This document shows positions 1 through 8,695 of a stretch of 64,000 nucleotides of DNA, piece after piece. The stretch covers positions 1 to 64,000 of the forward strand of contig JAIQFX010000005.1 in assembly GCA_020073005.1 (NCBI GenBank), in the 5' to 3' direction. The notes below the pieces were generated by a model, which saw only the letters and a list, made by a program, of their open reading frames with translations, ran no database searches and was not told where the DNA came from. Source of the stretch: Terriglobia bacterium. GTDB lineage: Bacteria; Acidobacteriota; Vicinamibacteria; Vicinamibacterales; CAVVIG01. The position numbers were made by a program, and so were the translations under genes. Position 1 is the first letter of the stretch. Every line of letters starts with the position of its first letter.

Positions 1-2081
1 GGCGTATTGAGCGCCCCGACTCTTCTCACCGGCGCGTCGAGATGCTCGAACAGTTCGCCGCCGATGCGCGCGGCGATCTCGGCGCCGAACCCGCACATCA
101 GCTGATCCTCGTGCGCGACGACGACGCGGTTCGTGCGCTTGACGTGCGCCGCGATCGCCTCCCAGTCGTACGGCACGATCGTCCGCAGGTCGAGCACCGC
201 GGCGCTGATCTGATCTTTCTCTGCCTGCTGCGCGGCGAGCAGCGACCGCTGCACCAGCGCGCCCCAGGTAATCACCAGCACGTGATCGCCGTCGCGGCGC
301 AGGTTCGCCTTGCCGAACGGGATCATGTAGTCCTTCCCCGGGTACTCACCTTTGTTATAGGTCTGGCGGTACAGGTGCTTGTGCTCGAGGAAGAGCACCG
401 GATCGTCGCAGCGAATCGCGGTCCGCAGCAGACCGGCCGCGTCCTGCGCCGTCGACGGGTACGCGATCCGGATGCCGGGGCAGTGCGCGAAGATGCTCTC
501 GCCCGACTGGCTGTGATACGGACCGCCGCCGCGCAGGTAGCCGCCAATCGGCACGCGGATCACCATCGGGCACGAGAACGTGTTGCCCGACCGGTAGCGC
601 AGCATCGACATCTCGTCGCGGATCTGCATCATCGCCGGCCAGATGTAGTCGAAGAACTGAATCTCGACGACCGGCTTCAGCTTGCGCGTCGCCATGCCGA
701 TCGCGCGGCCGACGATGTTGGCTTCGGCGAGCGGCGAGTTGAACACGCGATCGTCGCCGTAGAGTTTCTGCAGACCGTGCGTCAGCTTGAAGACCCCGCC
801 TTTGCCGGTGACGAGCCCCTGCGACGCCTTCCGGCTGACGTCCGCGACGTCCTCGCCAAAAACGATGATGCGCGGCTCGCGCGCCATTTCGTCTTTGAGC
901 GTGCGGTTGATGGCGGCGACCATCGTGTCCGGCTTGCCTTCGGGCTGCGCCGGCGTGTCGAACGCGGACGACGTGGGATCGACGGTGGGCGAGTAGACCC
1001 ACAGCTCGGCCGTGTTCTTCGCGGGCCGTTTGGCCGCGAGCGCTTTCGTCGCGGCATCATTGATCTCGCGATCGACGTCGGCGAGCATCGCGGCGAGGTC
1101 CTCGTCGGTCGCGAGGCCGTTCTCTTTCAGGAACGCGGCGAACAGCGCGATCGGATCCCGTTTCGCTTCGGCCTCGCGTTCCGCCGCCGGCTTGTACAAC
1201 TTCTCATCGTCCGAGAGCGAGTGCGAGTACGGACGGATCACGCGCGCGTGGACGAACGCGGGCCCGTGCCCCGCACGGACGTAGGCCGTCGCCTCGCGCA
1301 TCGCGCGCAGGCTGGCGAAGAAATCAGTGCCGTCGATCGAATCGACGTGCAGGCCGGGAAACGATCGCACGAGGCGCGAGATGTCGCCACCCGGCGTCTG
1401 CACTTCGACGGGCACCGAGATCGCGTAGCCGTTGTCTTCGACGAGGTACAGCAGCGGCAGGCGTTTCGTGCACGTCGTGTTGAGCGCCTCCCAGAATTCG
1501 CCTTCGCTCGTCGCGCCGTCGCCGAGCGAGACGTACGTCAGCTCGTCGGCGTGCGCGCGCGATTCGCGATCCGGAATCTGCGCGACGCGGCGGTAAATCA
1601 GCGAGGCTTCGGCCGCGCCGACGGCCTGCAGCACCTGCGTGCCGGTCGGACTCGATCCCGAGACGATGTTGAGCGACGGATTGCCCCAGTGCGACGGCAT
1701 CTGCCGGCCGGCGGACGCCGGGTCGTCCTTCGAGCCGACGCCGGCGAGCAGCATGTCGAGCGGCGTCACGCCGAGCTGCAGGCACAGCGCGCGGTCGCGA
1801 TAGTACGGATAGAACCAGTCGTAGCCGGGCTTGAGCGTCAGCGACGCGGCGACGAGCACGGCTTCGTGGCCGGCGCCGCTGATCTGGAAGAAGATGTGGT
1901 TCTGGCTCTTGAGCTGGATTTCCTTGTCGTCGAGCCGGCGCGACAGGAGCATCGCGCGGTGGACGGCGAGAAGAGCAGTCCGATCGAGACCGTCTGTGCT
2001 GTAACCGCTCGATGGACTCGCGGGTCCGCTCGATGGACTCGCGGGTCCACTCGCGGCCCCGCCGTTGAGAACGGCCTTCAT
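1..2081 (-). CDS. fused 2-oxoacid dehydrogenase E1 (alpha+beta), 3'-truncated by window edge
   Basis: Thiamine-diphosphate-dependent E1 component of a branched-chain 2-oxoacid or acetoin/pyruvate dehydrogenase complex, with alpha and beta subunits in one chain. From the ATG at 2081 about 693 codons are open and no stop is reached before base 1, so the extreme C-terminus is missing. The alpha half carries the TPP motif [15 protein letters not shown] near residues 187-201, followed by [10 protein letters not shown]. The beta half begins near residue 365 and contains IIVFGEDV and [14 protein letters not shown]. The N-terminus has a duplicated GPASPSS peptide encoded by a 21-bp tandem repeat, so the true start could lie downstream near [12 protein letters not shown]. 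The substrate cannot be fixed from sequence alone; E2 and E3 genes are not visible here. Confidence 0.9.
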   Translation of the reverse strand, partial: MKAVLNGGAASGPASPSSGPASPSSGYSTDGLDRTALLAVHRAMLLSRRLDDKEIQLKSQNHIFFQISGAGHEAVLVAASLTLKPGYDWFYPYYRDRALCLQLGVTPLDMLLAGVGSKDDPASAGRQMPSHWGNPSLNIVSGSSPTGTQVLQAVGAAEASLIYRRVAQIPDRESRAHADELTYVSLGDGATSEGEFWEALNTTCTKRLPLLYLVEDNGYAISVPVEVQTPGGDISRLVRSFPGLHVDSIDGTDFFASLRAMREATAYVRAGHGPAFVHARVIRPYSHSLSDDEKLYKPAAEREAEAKRDPIALFAAFLKENGLATDEDLAAMLADVDREINDAATKALAAKRPAKNTAELWVYSPTVDPTSSAFDTPAQPEGKPDTMVAAINRTLKDEMAREPRIIVFGEDVADVSRKASQGLVTGKGGVFKLTHGLQKLYGDDRVFNSPLAEANIVGRAIGMATRKLKPVVEIQFFDYIWPAMMQIRDEMSMLRYRSGNTFSCPMVIRVPIGGYLRGGGPYHSQSGESIFAHCPGIRIAYPSTAQDAAGLLRTAIRCDDPVLFLEHKHLYRQTYNKGEYPGKDYMIPFGKANLRRDGDHVLVITWGALVQRSLLAAQQAEKDQISAAVLDLRTIVPYDWEAIAAHVKRTNRVVVAHEDQLMCGFGAEIAARIGGELFEHLDAPVRRVGALNT
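2007..2048. repeat. 21-bp tandem repeat, two copies
   Basis: Two perfect copies of a 21-bp unit (2007-2027 and 2028-2048), with a partial third match after it. It lies inside the N-terminal codons of the E1 gene and encodes the duplicated GPASPSS peptide. The unit length is a multiple of three, so copy-number change keeps the frame. Confidence 0.85.
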
Positions 2082-2091
2082 GCGACCGGGA

Positions 2092-2097
2092 ATTATA
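2092..2097 (-). promoter_or_regulatory. possible -10 box for the E1 gene
   Basis: The minus strand reads TATAAT here, 11 bases before the ATG at 2081. A start site about 7 bases further on would leave almost no leader. The -35 region around 2115-2120 is poor (CATATA). This is weak support for a divergent promoter in the 49-base gap between the E1 and cupin genes. Confidence 0.3.
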
Positions 2098-2130
2098 GCA
2101 TTCGCGCCCCTTGGTATATGCTCGACCGAC

Positions 2131-2493
2131 ATGAGCGCTGCGACCGTTCGGCTGCACCGGTGGGACGAAATCGCCCTCGAAAAAGTCACGGAAATGCTCT
2201 CGCGCAAGGTGGTCACGGGCGAGCGCGAGATGATCGCGCAGATCTACCTGAAGCGCGGCTGCCTCGTGCCGATGCACAAGCACGAGAGCGAGCAGATGAC
2301 CTACATTCTGCAGGGCGCGCTGAAATTTCTGATCGGCGGCGAGGAGATCACGGTCCGCGAGGGTGAAGTGCTGCACATCCCGTCGTGGGTCGAGCACCAG
2401 GCCGAAGCCCTCGAGGACACGTTCGAGCTCGATCTGTTCAGCCCGATCCGCCAGGACTGGCTCGATCACACCGACGACTACTTCCATCGCTGA
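2131..2493 (+). CDS. single-domain cupin protein
   Basis: A 120-residue protein made of one small beta-barrel cupin domain. Metal-binding motif 1 is recognisable as [18 protein letters not shown]; motif 2 is [16 protein letters not shown]. Both histidine sets needed for a metal site are present. The start is placed at ATG 2131 because the residues upstream in the same frame look like non-conserved read-through of the divergent promoter region. The gene is transcribed away from the E1 gene and is followed 15 bases later by a lemA-like gene. Substrate or regulatory role is unknown; small cupins of this type are often sugar-binding or oxygenase-like. Confidence 0.85.
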   Translation: MSAATVRLHRWDEIALEKVTEMLSRKVVTGEREMIAQIYLKRGCLVPMHKHESEQMTYILQGALKFLIGGEEITVREGEVLHIPSWVEHQAEALEDTFELDLFSPIRQDWLDHTDDYFHR

Positions 2494-2508
2494 CGCGCCC
2501 GGAATGCC

Positions 2509-3036
2509 GTGAAGCTCGGAATCCTGTTTGCGGTCGTCTTCGCCGCGTTGCTCTGGATCGTCGGCAGCTACAGCCGACTCGCGCGCCTGCGCAACGAGCT
2601 GCTCGAGGTCTGGCGCGCGATCGACGTGCAGTTGAAGCGCCGCCACGACGTCGTGCCCAACCTCGTCAACGCCGTCCGCGGATCGGCGGCGGTCGATCGC
2701 GAGGCGCTGGCCGCGGCGATGAACGCGCGCGCGAGCGCGCTCACGGCGACCGGGCCCGCCGACGCGGCGCGCAAGGAAGCGCGGCTGGCGCAGGCCATCG
2801 CGACACTGCTCGCGGCGGCGAACGCCGACGCGGCGCTCGCGTCGAGCGAGACCGTGCGGACGCTGCGCGACGAGCTGTCGGCGGTCGCGCAGAAGATCGA
2901 CGTCGCGCAGCAGTCGTACAACGACATCGCGATGAGATTCAACGCGGCGTTGCGGACGTTTCCGTCGAATGCGCTCGCGGCGTTCGGCTTCGCGCCGGCG
3001 GAGCCCTTCGACGCCGGCCCTGTCGGGATTGTGTGA
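2509..3036 (+). CDS. lemA: LemA family protein
   Basis: A 175-residue protein with one N-terminal transmembrane segment (about residues 4-20) followed by a helical bundle, the LemA architecture. The family hallmark, a helix with RNELLEVWRAIDVQLKRRHDVVPNLVNAVRG, is present at residues 27-57 (shown here as overlapping short pieces RNELLEVW and RRHDVVPNLV). It begins with GTG. LemA proteins are widely conserved inner-membrane proteins of uncertain function. Here it lies between a cupin gene and an M28 peptidase gene, with only 10 bases to the next start. Confidence 0.88.
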   Translation: MKLGILFAVVFAALLWIVGSYSRLARLRNELLEVWRAIDVQLKRRHDVVPNLVNAVRGSAAVDREALAAAMNARASALTATGPADAARKEARLAQAIATLLAAANADAALASSETVRTLRDELSAVAQKIDVAQQSYNDIAMRFNAALRTFPSNALAAFGFAPAEPFDAGPVGIV

Positions 3037-3046
3037 GGAGGCGGGC

Positions 3047-5203
3047 ATGAAACGGTGGCGTCTCGAACTGATCGCGCTGGGCCTGGCGACGGCCGGCGTG
3101 ACGTGGCTCAACGCGCAACACGCGCCATCCGCGGGCCGCATCCGCGGGTTCGCCGCGGCGTCCAGCGCCGCCGAAGCCGCGCGCGAGCGCGAGCTGAAAG
3201 CGGCACCCTCACCGAAGATCGCGGAAGCGGACTTCGACGTGATGACCGCCGAGCCGCATCACGCCGGATCGCCGTACGAGATCAAGCTCGCGGATTACGT
3301 CGGCGATCGCTTCAAGGAATTCGGCCTCGAGGTGACGCGCTACGAATACAGCGTGCTGCTGCCCTGGCCGGGCGAACGCCGCATCGACATCCTCGGGCCC
3401 GACCCGGTCAAGCTGCAGGTCGAGGAAGAGAAGCTGCGCGGCGATCAGTGGGCCGACAAGCCGGGAATTCTCCCCGCGTACAACGCGTACTCGCCGTCAG
3501 GCGACGTGACCGGCGACATCGTCTACGTCAACTTCGGCGTGCCCGCGGACTACGAGACGCTCGCGAGGCTCGGCATCGACGTGAAAGGCAAGATCGTCCT
3601 CGCGCGGTACGGCGGCAGCTGGCGCGGCATCAAGCCGAAGGTCGCGGCCGAGCACGGCGCGATCGCCTGCATCATCTATTCAGATCCGCACGAGGACGGC
3701 TACTTCCAGGGCGACGTCTTCCCGAACGGCCCGTTCCGCGGCCCCGGGATGATCCAGCGCGGCAGCGTGATGGACATGCCGCGGTATCCCGGCGATCCGT
3801 CGACGCCCGGCCGGCCGTCGAAGCCCGGCGTCGAGCGCGTGCCGATGGACAAGATCGAGACGTTCGCGCCGATTCCGGTGGAGCCGATCTCGTATCGCGA
3901 CGGCGAGGAAATCCTGCGGCGGCTCAAGGGCCCCGTCGCGCCCGAAGCGTGGCGCGGCGCGCTGCCGATCACGTACCACATCGGTCCCGGCCCGGCGAAC
4001 GTCCACATGAAGCTGCAGATGGACTACGGCCAGCGCCGCTTGATCGACGTCGTCGGGAAGATCACGGGCGCGGTCGCGCCGGACGAGTGGATCGTCATCG
4101 GATCGCATCGCGACGCGTGGACGTTCGGCGCGTCGGATTCGGTCAGCGGTCACGTGTCGATGAACAGCGTCGCGCGCGCGATGGGCGAGATGCTGAAGAA
4201 GGGCTGGCGGCCGCGGCGGACGATCCTCTTCGTCAGCTGGGACGGCGAGGAGCAGGGCCTGCTCGGATCGACCGAGTGGGTCGAGGATCTCGCGACGGAG
4301 CTGAGCGCGAAAGTCGCCGTGTACGTCAACCGCGACGCCGGCGCCGGCGGCACGACGTTCTCGAGCAGCGCCGTGCATTCGCTCACGCCGTTCGCGCACG
4401 AGCTGGCGCAGTCGATTTCGATCGAGGGCACGTCAAAGACGCTGTTCGACACCTGGCTCGAACGGTCGCGCGATCAATCGCCGGCGCGCGACGGCCATCC
4501 GATGCTCAAGCTGCCGACCGTCGGCGCGCTCGGATCCGGATCCGACTACACGGCGTTTCTCGATCACGTCGGCATTCCGTCGATGGACATGGGGCTCAGC
4601 GGCCGCGGCGGCGACGGCACGTATCACTCGACGTACGACAACCCGGACTGGTTCAAGAAGTACATCGATCCGCAGTTCAAGTACAGCGTGCTCGCGGCGC
4701 AGGTCACCGGCGTCGCGCTGCTGCGTCTCGCCGACGCCGAGCTGCTGCCGATGGACTACGAGTCCTACGGCAATCAGATCCTCGAATACATCCGGGACAT
4801 CGAACAGCAGGCGACAACGGCGTCGGCCGCGGACGCCAAGCGCATCGACTTTGCGGGAATGAAGTCGGCCGCCGAGGCATTCACCAAGGCTGGCGCCGCG
4901 CTTCGTCAACGCGGGGACACGCTGCTCGCCGGCTCTTCGACAAGCTCAGGGCAGGCGCTCGCCGAGATCAACCATCGGCTGATGATGGCGGAGCGCGATC
5001 TCATCGAGCCGGCGGGCCTGCCCGATCGTCCGTGGTACCGGCACGTCATCTACGCGCCCGGTCTGTACACCGGGTACGGCGTGAAGACGATTCCGGGCGT
5101 GCGCGAAGCGGTGGACGCGGGCAACGACGCCCGCGCGGCCGAGCAGGCGACCGTGGTCATCCGCGCGCTGCGGCGCGCCACGAAGACGCTGCAGGGCAAC
5201 TGA
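3047..5203 (+). CDS. M28 family metallopeptidase (glutamate carboxypeptidase II-like)
   Basis: A 718-residue exported di-zinc peptidase with the layout of PSMA/glutamate carboxypeptidase II: signal-anchor region (residues 1-24), protease-associated insert (about 110-330), M28 catalytic domain (about 340-560) and a C-terminal transferrin-receptor-like dimerisation domain. The zinc ligands are visible as H354 (GSHRDAW), D364 (ASDSVSG), E402 after catalytic E401 (WDGEEQG), D430 (NRDAGAG) and H527 (DGTYHSTYD). The ATG at 3047 is preceded by GAGGAGG. Residues about 628-637 (AGSSTSSGQA) are encoded by a short mobile-looking repeat and interrupt the dimerisation domain without breaking the frame. 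Probable role: peptide scavenging or processing in the periplasm. Confidence 0.92.
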   Translation: MKRWRLELIALGLATAGVTWLNAQHAPSAGRIRGFAAASSAAEAARERELKAAPSPKIAEADFDVMTAEPHHAGSPYEIKLADYVGDRFKEFGLEVTRYEYSVLLPWPGERRIDILGPDPVKLQVEEEKLRGDQWADKPGILPAYNAYSPSGDVTGDIVYVNFGVPADYETLARLGIDVKGKIVLARYGGSWRGIKPKVAAEHGAIACIIYSDPHEDGYFQGDVFPNGPFRGPGMIQRGSVMDMPRYPGDPSTPGRPSKPGVERVPMDKIETFAPIPVEPISYRDGEEILRRLKGPVAPEAWRGALPITYHIGPGPANVHMKLQMDYGQRRLIDVVGKITGAVAPDEWIVIGSHRDAWTFGASDSVSGHVSMNSVARAMGEMLKKGWRPRRTILFVSWDGEEQGLLGSTEWVEDLATELSAKVAVYVNRDAGAGGTTFSSSAVHSLTPFAHELAQSISIEGTSKTLFDTWLERSRDQSPARDGHPMLKLPTVGALGSGSDYTAFLDHVGIPSMDMGLSGRGGDGTYHSTYDNPDWFKKYIDPQFKYSVLAAQVTGVALLRLADAELLPMDYESYGNQILEYIRDIEQQATTASAADAKRIDFAGMKSAAEAFTKAGAALRQRGDTLLAGSSTSSGQALAEINHRLMMAERDLIEPAGLPDRPWYRHVIYAPGLYTGYGVKTIPGVREAVDAGNDARAAEQATVVIRALRRATKTLQGN
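4932..4955. repeat. CTTCGACAAGCTCAGGGC-type repeat inside M28 gene
   Basis: This stretch carries CTTCGACAAGCTCAGGGC. The same core, with one change (CTTCGGCAAGCTCAGGGC), occurs on the other strand at 36143-36164 in an intergenic repeat cluster. It is read in frame as part of the peptidase. Confidence 0.7.
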
Positions 5204-5214
5204 GCGAGGACGCG

Positions 5215-5670
5215 ATGGCACTCGATCGGCAACGCACCGGCCTCACGATCCTGCGCATCTGCATCGGGGTGTTCTTCGTCTTCGAGGGGCTGGGCAAGAT
5301 CTCCTGGTTCACGAACACGACGCCGCTGGCCGATCAGCTCTCGGGCTGGTCGAAGGCCGCGGCTGGCGGATCGATCAGCCAGTGGTACCTGCAGACGGTC
5401 GCCGTGCCGGGCCTCGTGTACTTCGCGCGGCTCGTCCCGCTCGGCGAGATGAGCTCCGGCCTCGCGATGATCTTCGGGTTCTGGACGCCGCTCGCCGCGT
5501 TCGTCGCGTTCTTCATGGCGCTGAACTTTCAGATCGCCGGCGGCGTGATCTTCAAGTACAGCTTTCTGACGAACGGCTACGGGTTGCCGGTACTGGGATC
5601 GACGCTCGCCCTGGTGTTGTCGGGCTCGCGCGGAAAGACGAAGACCCTGAAAGTGAAAAGAGAAAAGTGA
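5215..5670 (+). CDS. DoxX family membrane protein
   Basis: A 151-residue integral membrane protein with four hydrophobic helices and the DoxX-type N-terminus ILRICIGVFFVFEGLGKI. DoxX-like proteins are associated with quinone or thiol redox functions, but no specific role can be assigned. ATG 5215 lies 11 bases after the M28 peptidase stop, so the two are probably co-transcribed. The last seven or so residues (TLKVKREK) are encoded by the start of an AAAGTGAAAA-type periodic tract, so the tail is probably not conserved. Confidence 0.88.
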   Translation: MALDRQRTGLTILRICIGVFFVFEGLGKISWFTNTTPLADQLSGWSKAAAGGSISQWYLQTVAVPGLVYFARLVPLGEMSSGLAMIFGFWTPLAAFVAFFMALNFQIAGGVIFKYSFLTNGYGLPVLGSTLALVLSGSRGKTKTLKVKREK

Positions 5671-5735
5671 AAACTGAAAACTGGAGAGAAGCACCTGAAC
5701 GCTTCACTTTTCAGTGTTCTCTTTTCAGTTTTGAG
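5649..5735. repeat. AT-rich periodic tract with inverted repeat between convergent genes
   Basis: Runs of AAAAGTGAAAACTGAAAAC are followed by the inverse TTTTCAGTGTTCTCTTTTCAG, giving an imperfect inverted repeat in the gap between doxX (plus) and the rhomboid gene (minus). It is far more AT-rich than its surroundings. It could fold in RNA from either strand and may end transcription in both directions, but it is not a standard GC stem plus U-run. Confidence 0.6.
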
Positions 5736-5737
5736 TT

Positions 5738-6484
5738 TTAGTGGACGCGTCCGTCCCAGTGGTCCGAGCGTCCACCGGACACGACGTCGAACTTCTTGCG
5801 GAGCCGGTTGATTCTCCACTTCACGTAGCGGTACTTCACCTCGGCGAACGGCGACAGCGTGATTCGCCCGCCCTTCAGATACAGATAGCCGACGAGCAGC
5901 CCGCCGAGGTGCGTCGCGTTCGCGACGCCGCCCGATTCCCCGAGCGACGAGTACAGCGCGATCGCGCCCATGATCGTCACGAACACGCGCACCGGGATCG
6001 GGAACACGAAGTACATGTAGATTCGGCGGTCGGGAAAGTACATCGCGTACGCGAGGAGCAGGGCGTAGATCGCGCCCGAGGCACCGATCACGATCGAGTA
6101 GTGCACCTGCTGCGCGAAGCCGAACGGCAGGAGCGAGAACAGCACCGTGAGGACGCCCGCGCCAATTCCGGTCACGAAGTAGAACTTCAGGAAGAACCGC
6201 GTACCCCATCGCCGTTCCAGATCGGTGCCGAACATCCACAGCGCGAGCATGTTGAAGAGGATGTGGAACAGGCCGCCGTGGAGGAACATGTAGCTGACGA
6301 GTTGCCAGACGCGGAACTCGTGGACCACCTGCACCGGGACCAGGCCGAACCAGACAATGATCGACGGCATGAACGTCGTCAGCACGAACATCGCGACGTT
6401 GGCGCCGATCAACGCCTTCATGGCGCTCGAGAGCGGCCCAGGACCGAAGGAATACGACGAGGCGTACGGCGAATAGCGGGGCAT
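5738..6484 (-). CDS. rhomboid family intramembrane serine protease
   Basis: A 248-residue polytopic membrane protein with the rhomboid catalytic dyad: Ser136 in GASGAIYA and His192 in NATHLGGLLVG. The upstream HGGLFHILFNM motif (residues 69-79) supplies the oxyanion-site His and Asn typical of active rhomboids. It has six predicted helices and a basic, soluble C-terminal tail. The family cleaves membrane proteins within the bilayer. The ATG at 6484 is 8 bases from the murJ stop, so it is probably the last gene of a murJ-rhomboid unit. The substrate is unknown. Confidence 0.93.
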   Translation of the reverse strand: MPRYSPYASSYSFGPGPLSSAMKALIGANVAMFVLTTFMPSIIVWFGLVPVQVVHEFRVWQLVSYMFLHGGLFHILFNMLALWMFGTDLERRWGTRFFLKFYFVTGIGAGVLTVLFSLLPFGFAQQVHYSIVIGASGAIYALLLAYAMYFPDRRIYMYFVFPIPVRVFVTIMGAIALYSSLGESGGVANATHLGGLLVGYLYLKGGRITLSPFAEVKYRYVKWRINRLRKKFDVVSGGRSDHWDGRVH

Positions 6485-6492
6485 GGGCGGGG

Positions 6493-8133
6493 TCAGGATC
6501 GTACCACACGTGCCCGAAGCAACGAGAGGACGTCGCCGAACTCAACAACTTCATTGGGGCGCAGCAGCCGCACCGCGACGGCGAATCCGGCCAGCGCGCC
6601 GCCGATCTCAACCGACAGGCGGACCGCCTGCGCGGTGAAATGCGGACCCGGGACCGCGCGCAGCATGGCCGTCTCGAGTCCAACAGCGAGCGCCGCCATC
6701 ACCAGCGCCGCGATCGCGATCTTCGTCAGCGAGACGACGAGCCGCCGCGCGTGCAGTCCACCGAGTTGCCGGTGCAGCAGCCAGACGAGCGCCGCCGCGT
6801 TCACGACCGCGGCGATCGACGTGCCGAGCGCGAGGCCGCGAAATCCCATCAGGTTCACGAGCGTGACGCTCGCGATCACGTTGGTGCCGATCGCGACGGC
6901 GCTGACCATCACGGGCACGCGGCTCCGGCCGATCGCGTAGAACGCCGGCGACACGATGCGCACGGTGGAGTAGCCGACGAGGCCCACGGCGTACAGCCGC
7001 AGCGCCGCCGCGGTGGCGATGGTGTCGGCCGCGACGAAGTGCCCCCGCTCGAACAGCAGCTGCACGATGGGCGTCGCCAGCACGATCAGGCCGAGCGTCG
7101 CGGGCACGTTCAGCATCAGCATCATCGCGAGCCCGCGCGTAATCGTGTCGCGAATGCCCGCGGTGTCGCCGACTGCCGCGTGACGTGACGCCGCCGGCAG
7201 CACGGCCGTGCCGATCGAGACGCCGAACAATCCGATCGGCAGATACATCAACCGGAACGCGTACGCCAGCCACGACACCGCGCCGGTGCCCTGGCTCGTC
7301 GCCAGCAGCGTGTTGACGAAGATGTTCACCTGCGTCGCGGCGAGTCCGATCGCACCCGGGCCCATCAGGAGCAGCACCTGCCGCAGCGCCGGGTCGCGCG
7401 GATCGAGCACGGGCGCGTAGCGAAACCCTTCGCGTCGCAGCGACGGCCACTGCAGCGCGATTTGTCCCAAGCCGCCCGCGAGCGCCGCGATCGCGATCGC
7501 CATGATGCGCGGCAGACCGAGCGCCGGCATCACGGGCACAAGCGCGAGACCGAGCACGATCGTCGCGATGTTGAACATGGCGGGCGAGAGCGCCGGCAGA
7601 AAGTAATGGTGCAGCGAATTCAGCATGCCCATCGCCGCCGCCGCGATCGCGACCATGGTGAGAAACGGCAGCGTCACGCGCGTCAGCTGCACGGTCAGCT
7701 CGAGTTTGCCGGGCACGCCGGCGAAATCGCCGGCGTACATCCGTACGAGCGGCTGCGCGAACACGACGCCGAGCACGACGAGCGCGCCCGTGACGATGAC
7801 GAGCGCGGTGATGACGCTGTTGCCGAGCCGCCACGCGTCGCGTTTGCCGCCGCGCGTCAGCTCGCGCGTGAACGTCGGCACGAACGCCGCGCTCATCGCG
7901 CCCTCCGCGAACAGATCGCGCACGAGATTGGGAATGCGGAACGCGACGATGAACGCGTCCATCTCGTTGCCGGCGCCGAAGAGGGCGGCCAGCACCTGAT
8001 CGCGCGCGAGACCGAGGACGCGGCTCGCCAGCGTCGCCACGCCGGTGATGCCGGCCGAACGCGCGAGGCGGCCGCCGGCCGTCTGCGGTCGCTGTTCAGG
8101 CTGTTCGGAAGTGGACACGAAAGAAGGACGCAA
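6493..8133 (-). CDS. murJ: lipid II flippase MurJ
   Basis: MurJ/MviN moves lipid II across the inner membrane for peptidoglycan synthesis. The 546-residue chain has about 14 hydrophobic helices and the family start region ASRVLGLARDQVLAALFG followed by DAFIVAFRIPNLVRDLFAEGA and SAAFVPTF. The longest reading uses TTG 8133, which sits inside the U-run of the upstream yqeY terminator; the GTG at 8118 is a more plausible start and loses only five residues. It belongs functionally with the mur genes of the dcw cluster 10 kb away but is transcribed in the opposite direction. Confidence 0.94.
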   Translation of the reverse strand: MRPSFVSTSEQPEQRPQTAGGRLARSAGITGVATLASRVLGLARDQVLAALFGAGNEMDAFIVAFRIPNLVRDLFAEGAMSAAFVPTFTRELTRGGKRDAWRLGNSVITALVIVTGALVVLGVVFAQPLVRMYAGDFAGVPGKLELTVQLTRVTLPFLTMVAIAAAAMGMLNSLHHYFLPALSPAMFNIATIVLGLALVPVMPALGLPRIMAIAIAALAGGLGQIALQWPSLRREGFRYAPVLDPRDPALRQVLLLMGPGAIGLAATQVNIFVNTLLATSQGTGAVSWLAYAFRLMYLPIGLFGVSIGTAVLPAASRHAAVGDTAGIRDTITRGLAMMLMLNVPATLGLIVLATPIVQLLFERGHFVAADTIATAAALRLYAVGLVGYSTVRIVSPAFYAIGRSRVPVMVSAVAIGTNVIASVTLVNLMGFRGLALGTSIAAVVNAAALVWLLHRQLGGLHARRLVVSLTKIAIAALVMAALAVGLETAMLRAVPGPHFTAQAVRLSVEIGGALAGFAVAVRLLRPNEVVEFGDVLSLLRARVVRS

Positions 8134-8166
8134 AAAAGGCCCTCCGCGCTTTCACGTGGAGGGCCT
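8132..8166 (-). terminator. Rho-independent terminator after the yqeY gene
   Basis: On the minus strand an 8-bp stem, GGCCCTCC with GGAGGGCC, and a 12-base loop are followed directly by TTTTTTG. It lies 71 bases after the yqeY stop and overlaps the first possible codon of murJ, so it should separate the glycan/yqeY transcript from murJ. Confidence 0.85.
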
Positions 8167-8236
8167 AAAGGAGGATGGATGAGAGGCTGTTATTTGCCGT
8201 CTCGCCTGGGTTAGACGGCCGGGCTCGCGAAAAAGT

Positions 8237-8689
8237 TTAGCTTCCGGAAAGCTTCTTGCGCACGAGCTCGTTGACCGCCTTGCCGTCCACGCTCTGGCCC
8301 GCCAGTTTCGCCATAGCCGCCTTCATCACCCGTCCCATGTCCTTGGCGGAGGCCGCGCCTGTCTCGGCAATGGCCTCGGTCACGGCGCGTTCGACAACAG
8401 CGGGATCGGCGGCCGGCGGCAGATAGGCTTCGAGCACGCGAATCTCGGCGGACTCCTTGTCCGCCAGATCCGTCCGTCCGCCCTTGGTGAATTGTTCGAT
8501 GGAGTCCCGCCGCTGCTTGACGAGCGCCGCGACGACCTGCGCGGACTCGGCGGCGTCGAGCGCGCGGCCGCGTTCCACTTCGCGGTTCATCAACGCCGCT
8601 TTCAACATGCGCAGCGCGCTGAGACGGAGCGCGTCGTGGGTGCGCATCGCGTCAGCGATGGCCGCCGTCACGTCGTCGACAAGCGCCAA
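8237..8689 (-). CDS. GatB/YqeY domain-containing protein
   Basis: A 150-residue protein covering the whole YqeY fold: an N-terminal helical half with LRLSALRMLKAALMNREVE and a C-terminal tail-like domain with ASAKDMGRVMKAAMAKLAGQSVDGKAV (given here only as pieces, ASAKDMGRVMK and VDGKAVNELV), which resembles the GatB C-terminus. Members are thought to act near tRNA or amidotransferase functions, but their role is not settled. The start is TTG 8689, giving a normal-length N-terminus. In many bacteria yqeY sits beside rpsU, dnaG and rpoD; here it is apart from dnaG-rpoD. Confidence 0.9.
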   Translation of the reverse strand: MALVDDVTAAIADAMRTHDALRLSALRMLKAALMNREVERGRALDAAESAQVVAALVKQRRDSIEQFTKGGRTDLADKESAEIRVLEAYLPPAADPAVVERAVTEAIAETGAASAKDMGRVMKAAMAKLAGQSVDGKAVNELVRKKLSGS

Positions 8690-8695
8690 CGGAGC

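Noticed and set aside
42-2366. Long plus-strand open frame of 774 codons opposite the E1 gene
   Set aside because: Arg/Ala/Asp-rich with no domain, while the minus strand gives an unbroken E1 alpha-beta protein with TPP motif. It is a GC-driven shadow. The same applies to other long frames opposite ftsW, lepA, mutS2, ftsA and the peptidase.
3055-5670. 871-codon open frame that seems to fuse the M28 region to DoxX
   Set aside because: Only its last 151 codons (from ATG 5215) are a real protein; the rest is an Arg-rich alternative frame of the peptidase gene.
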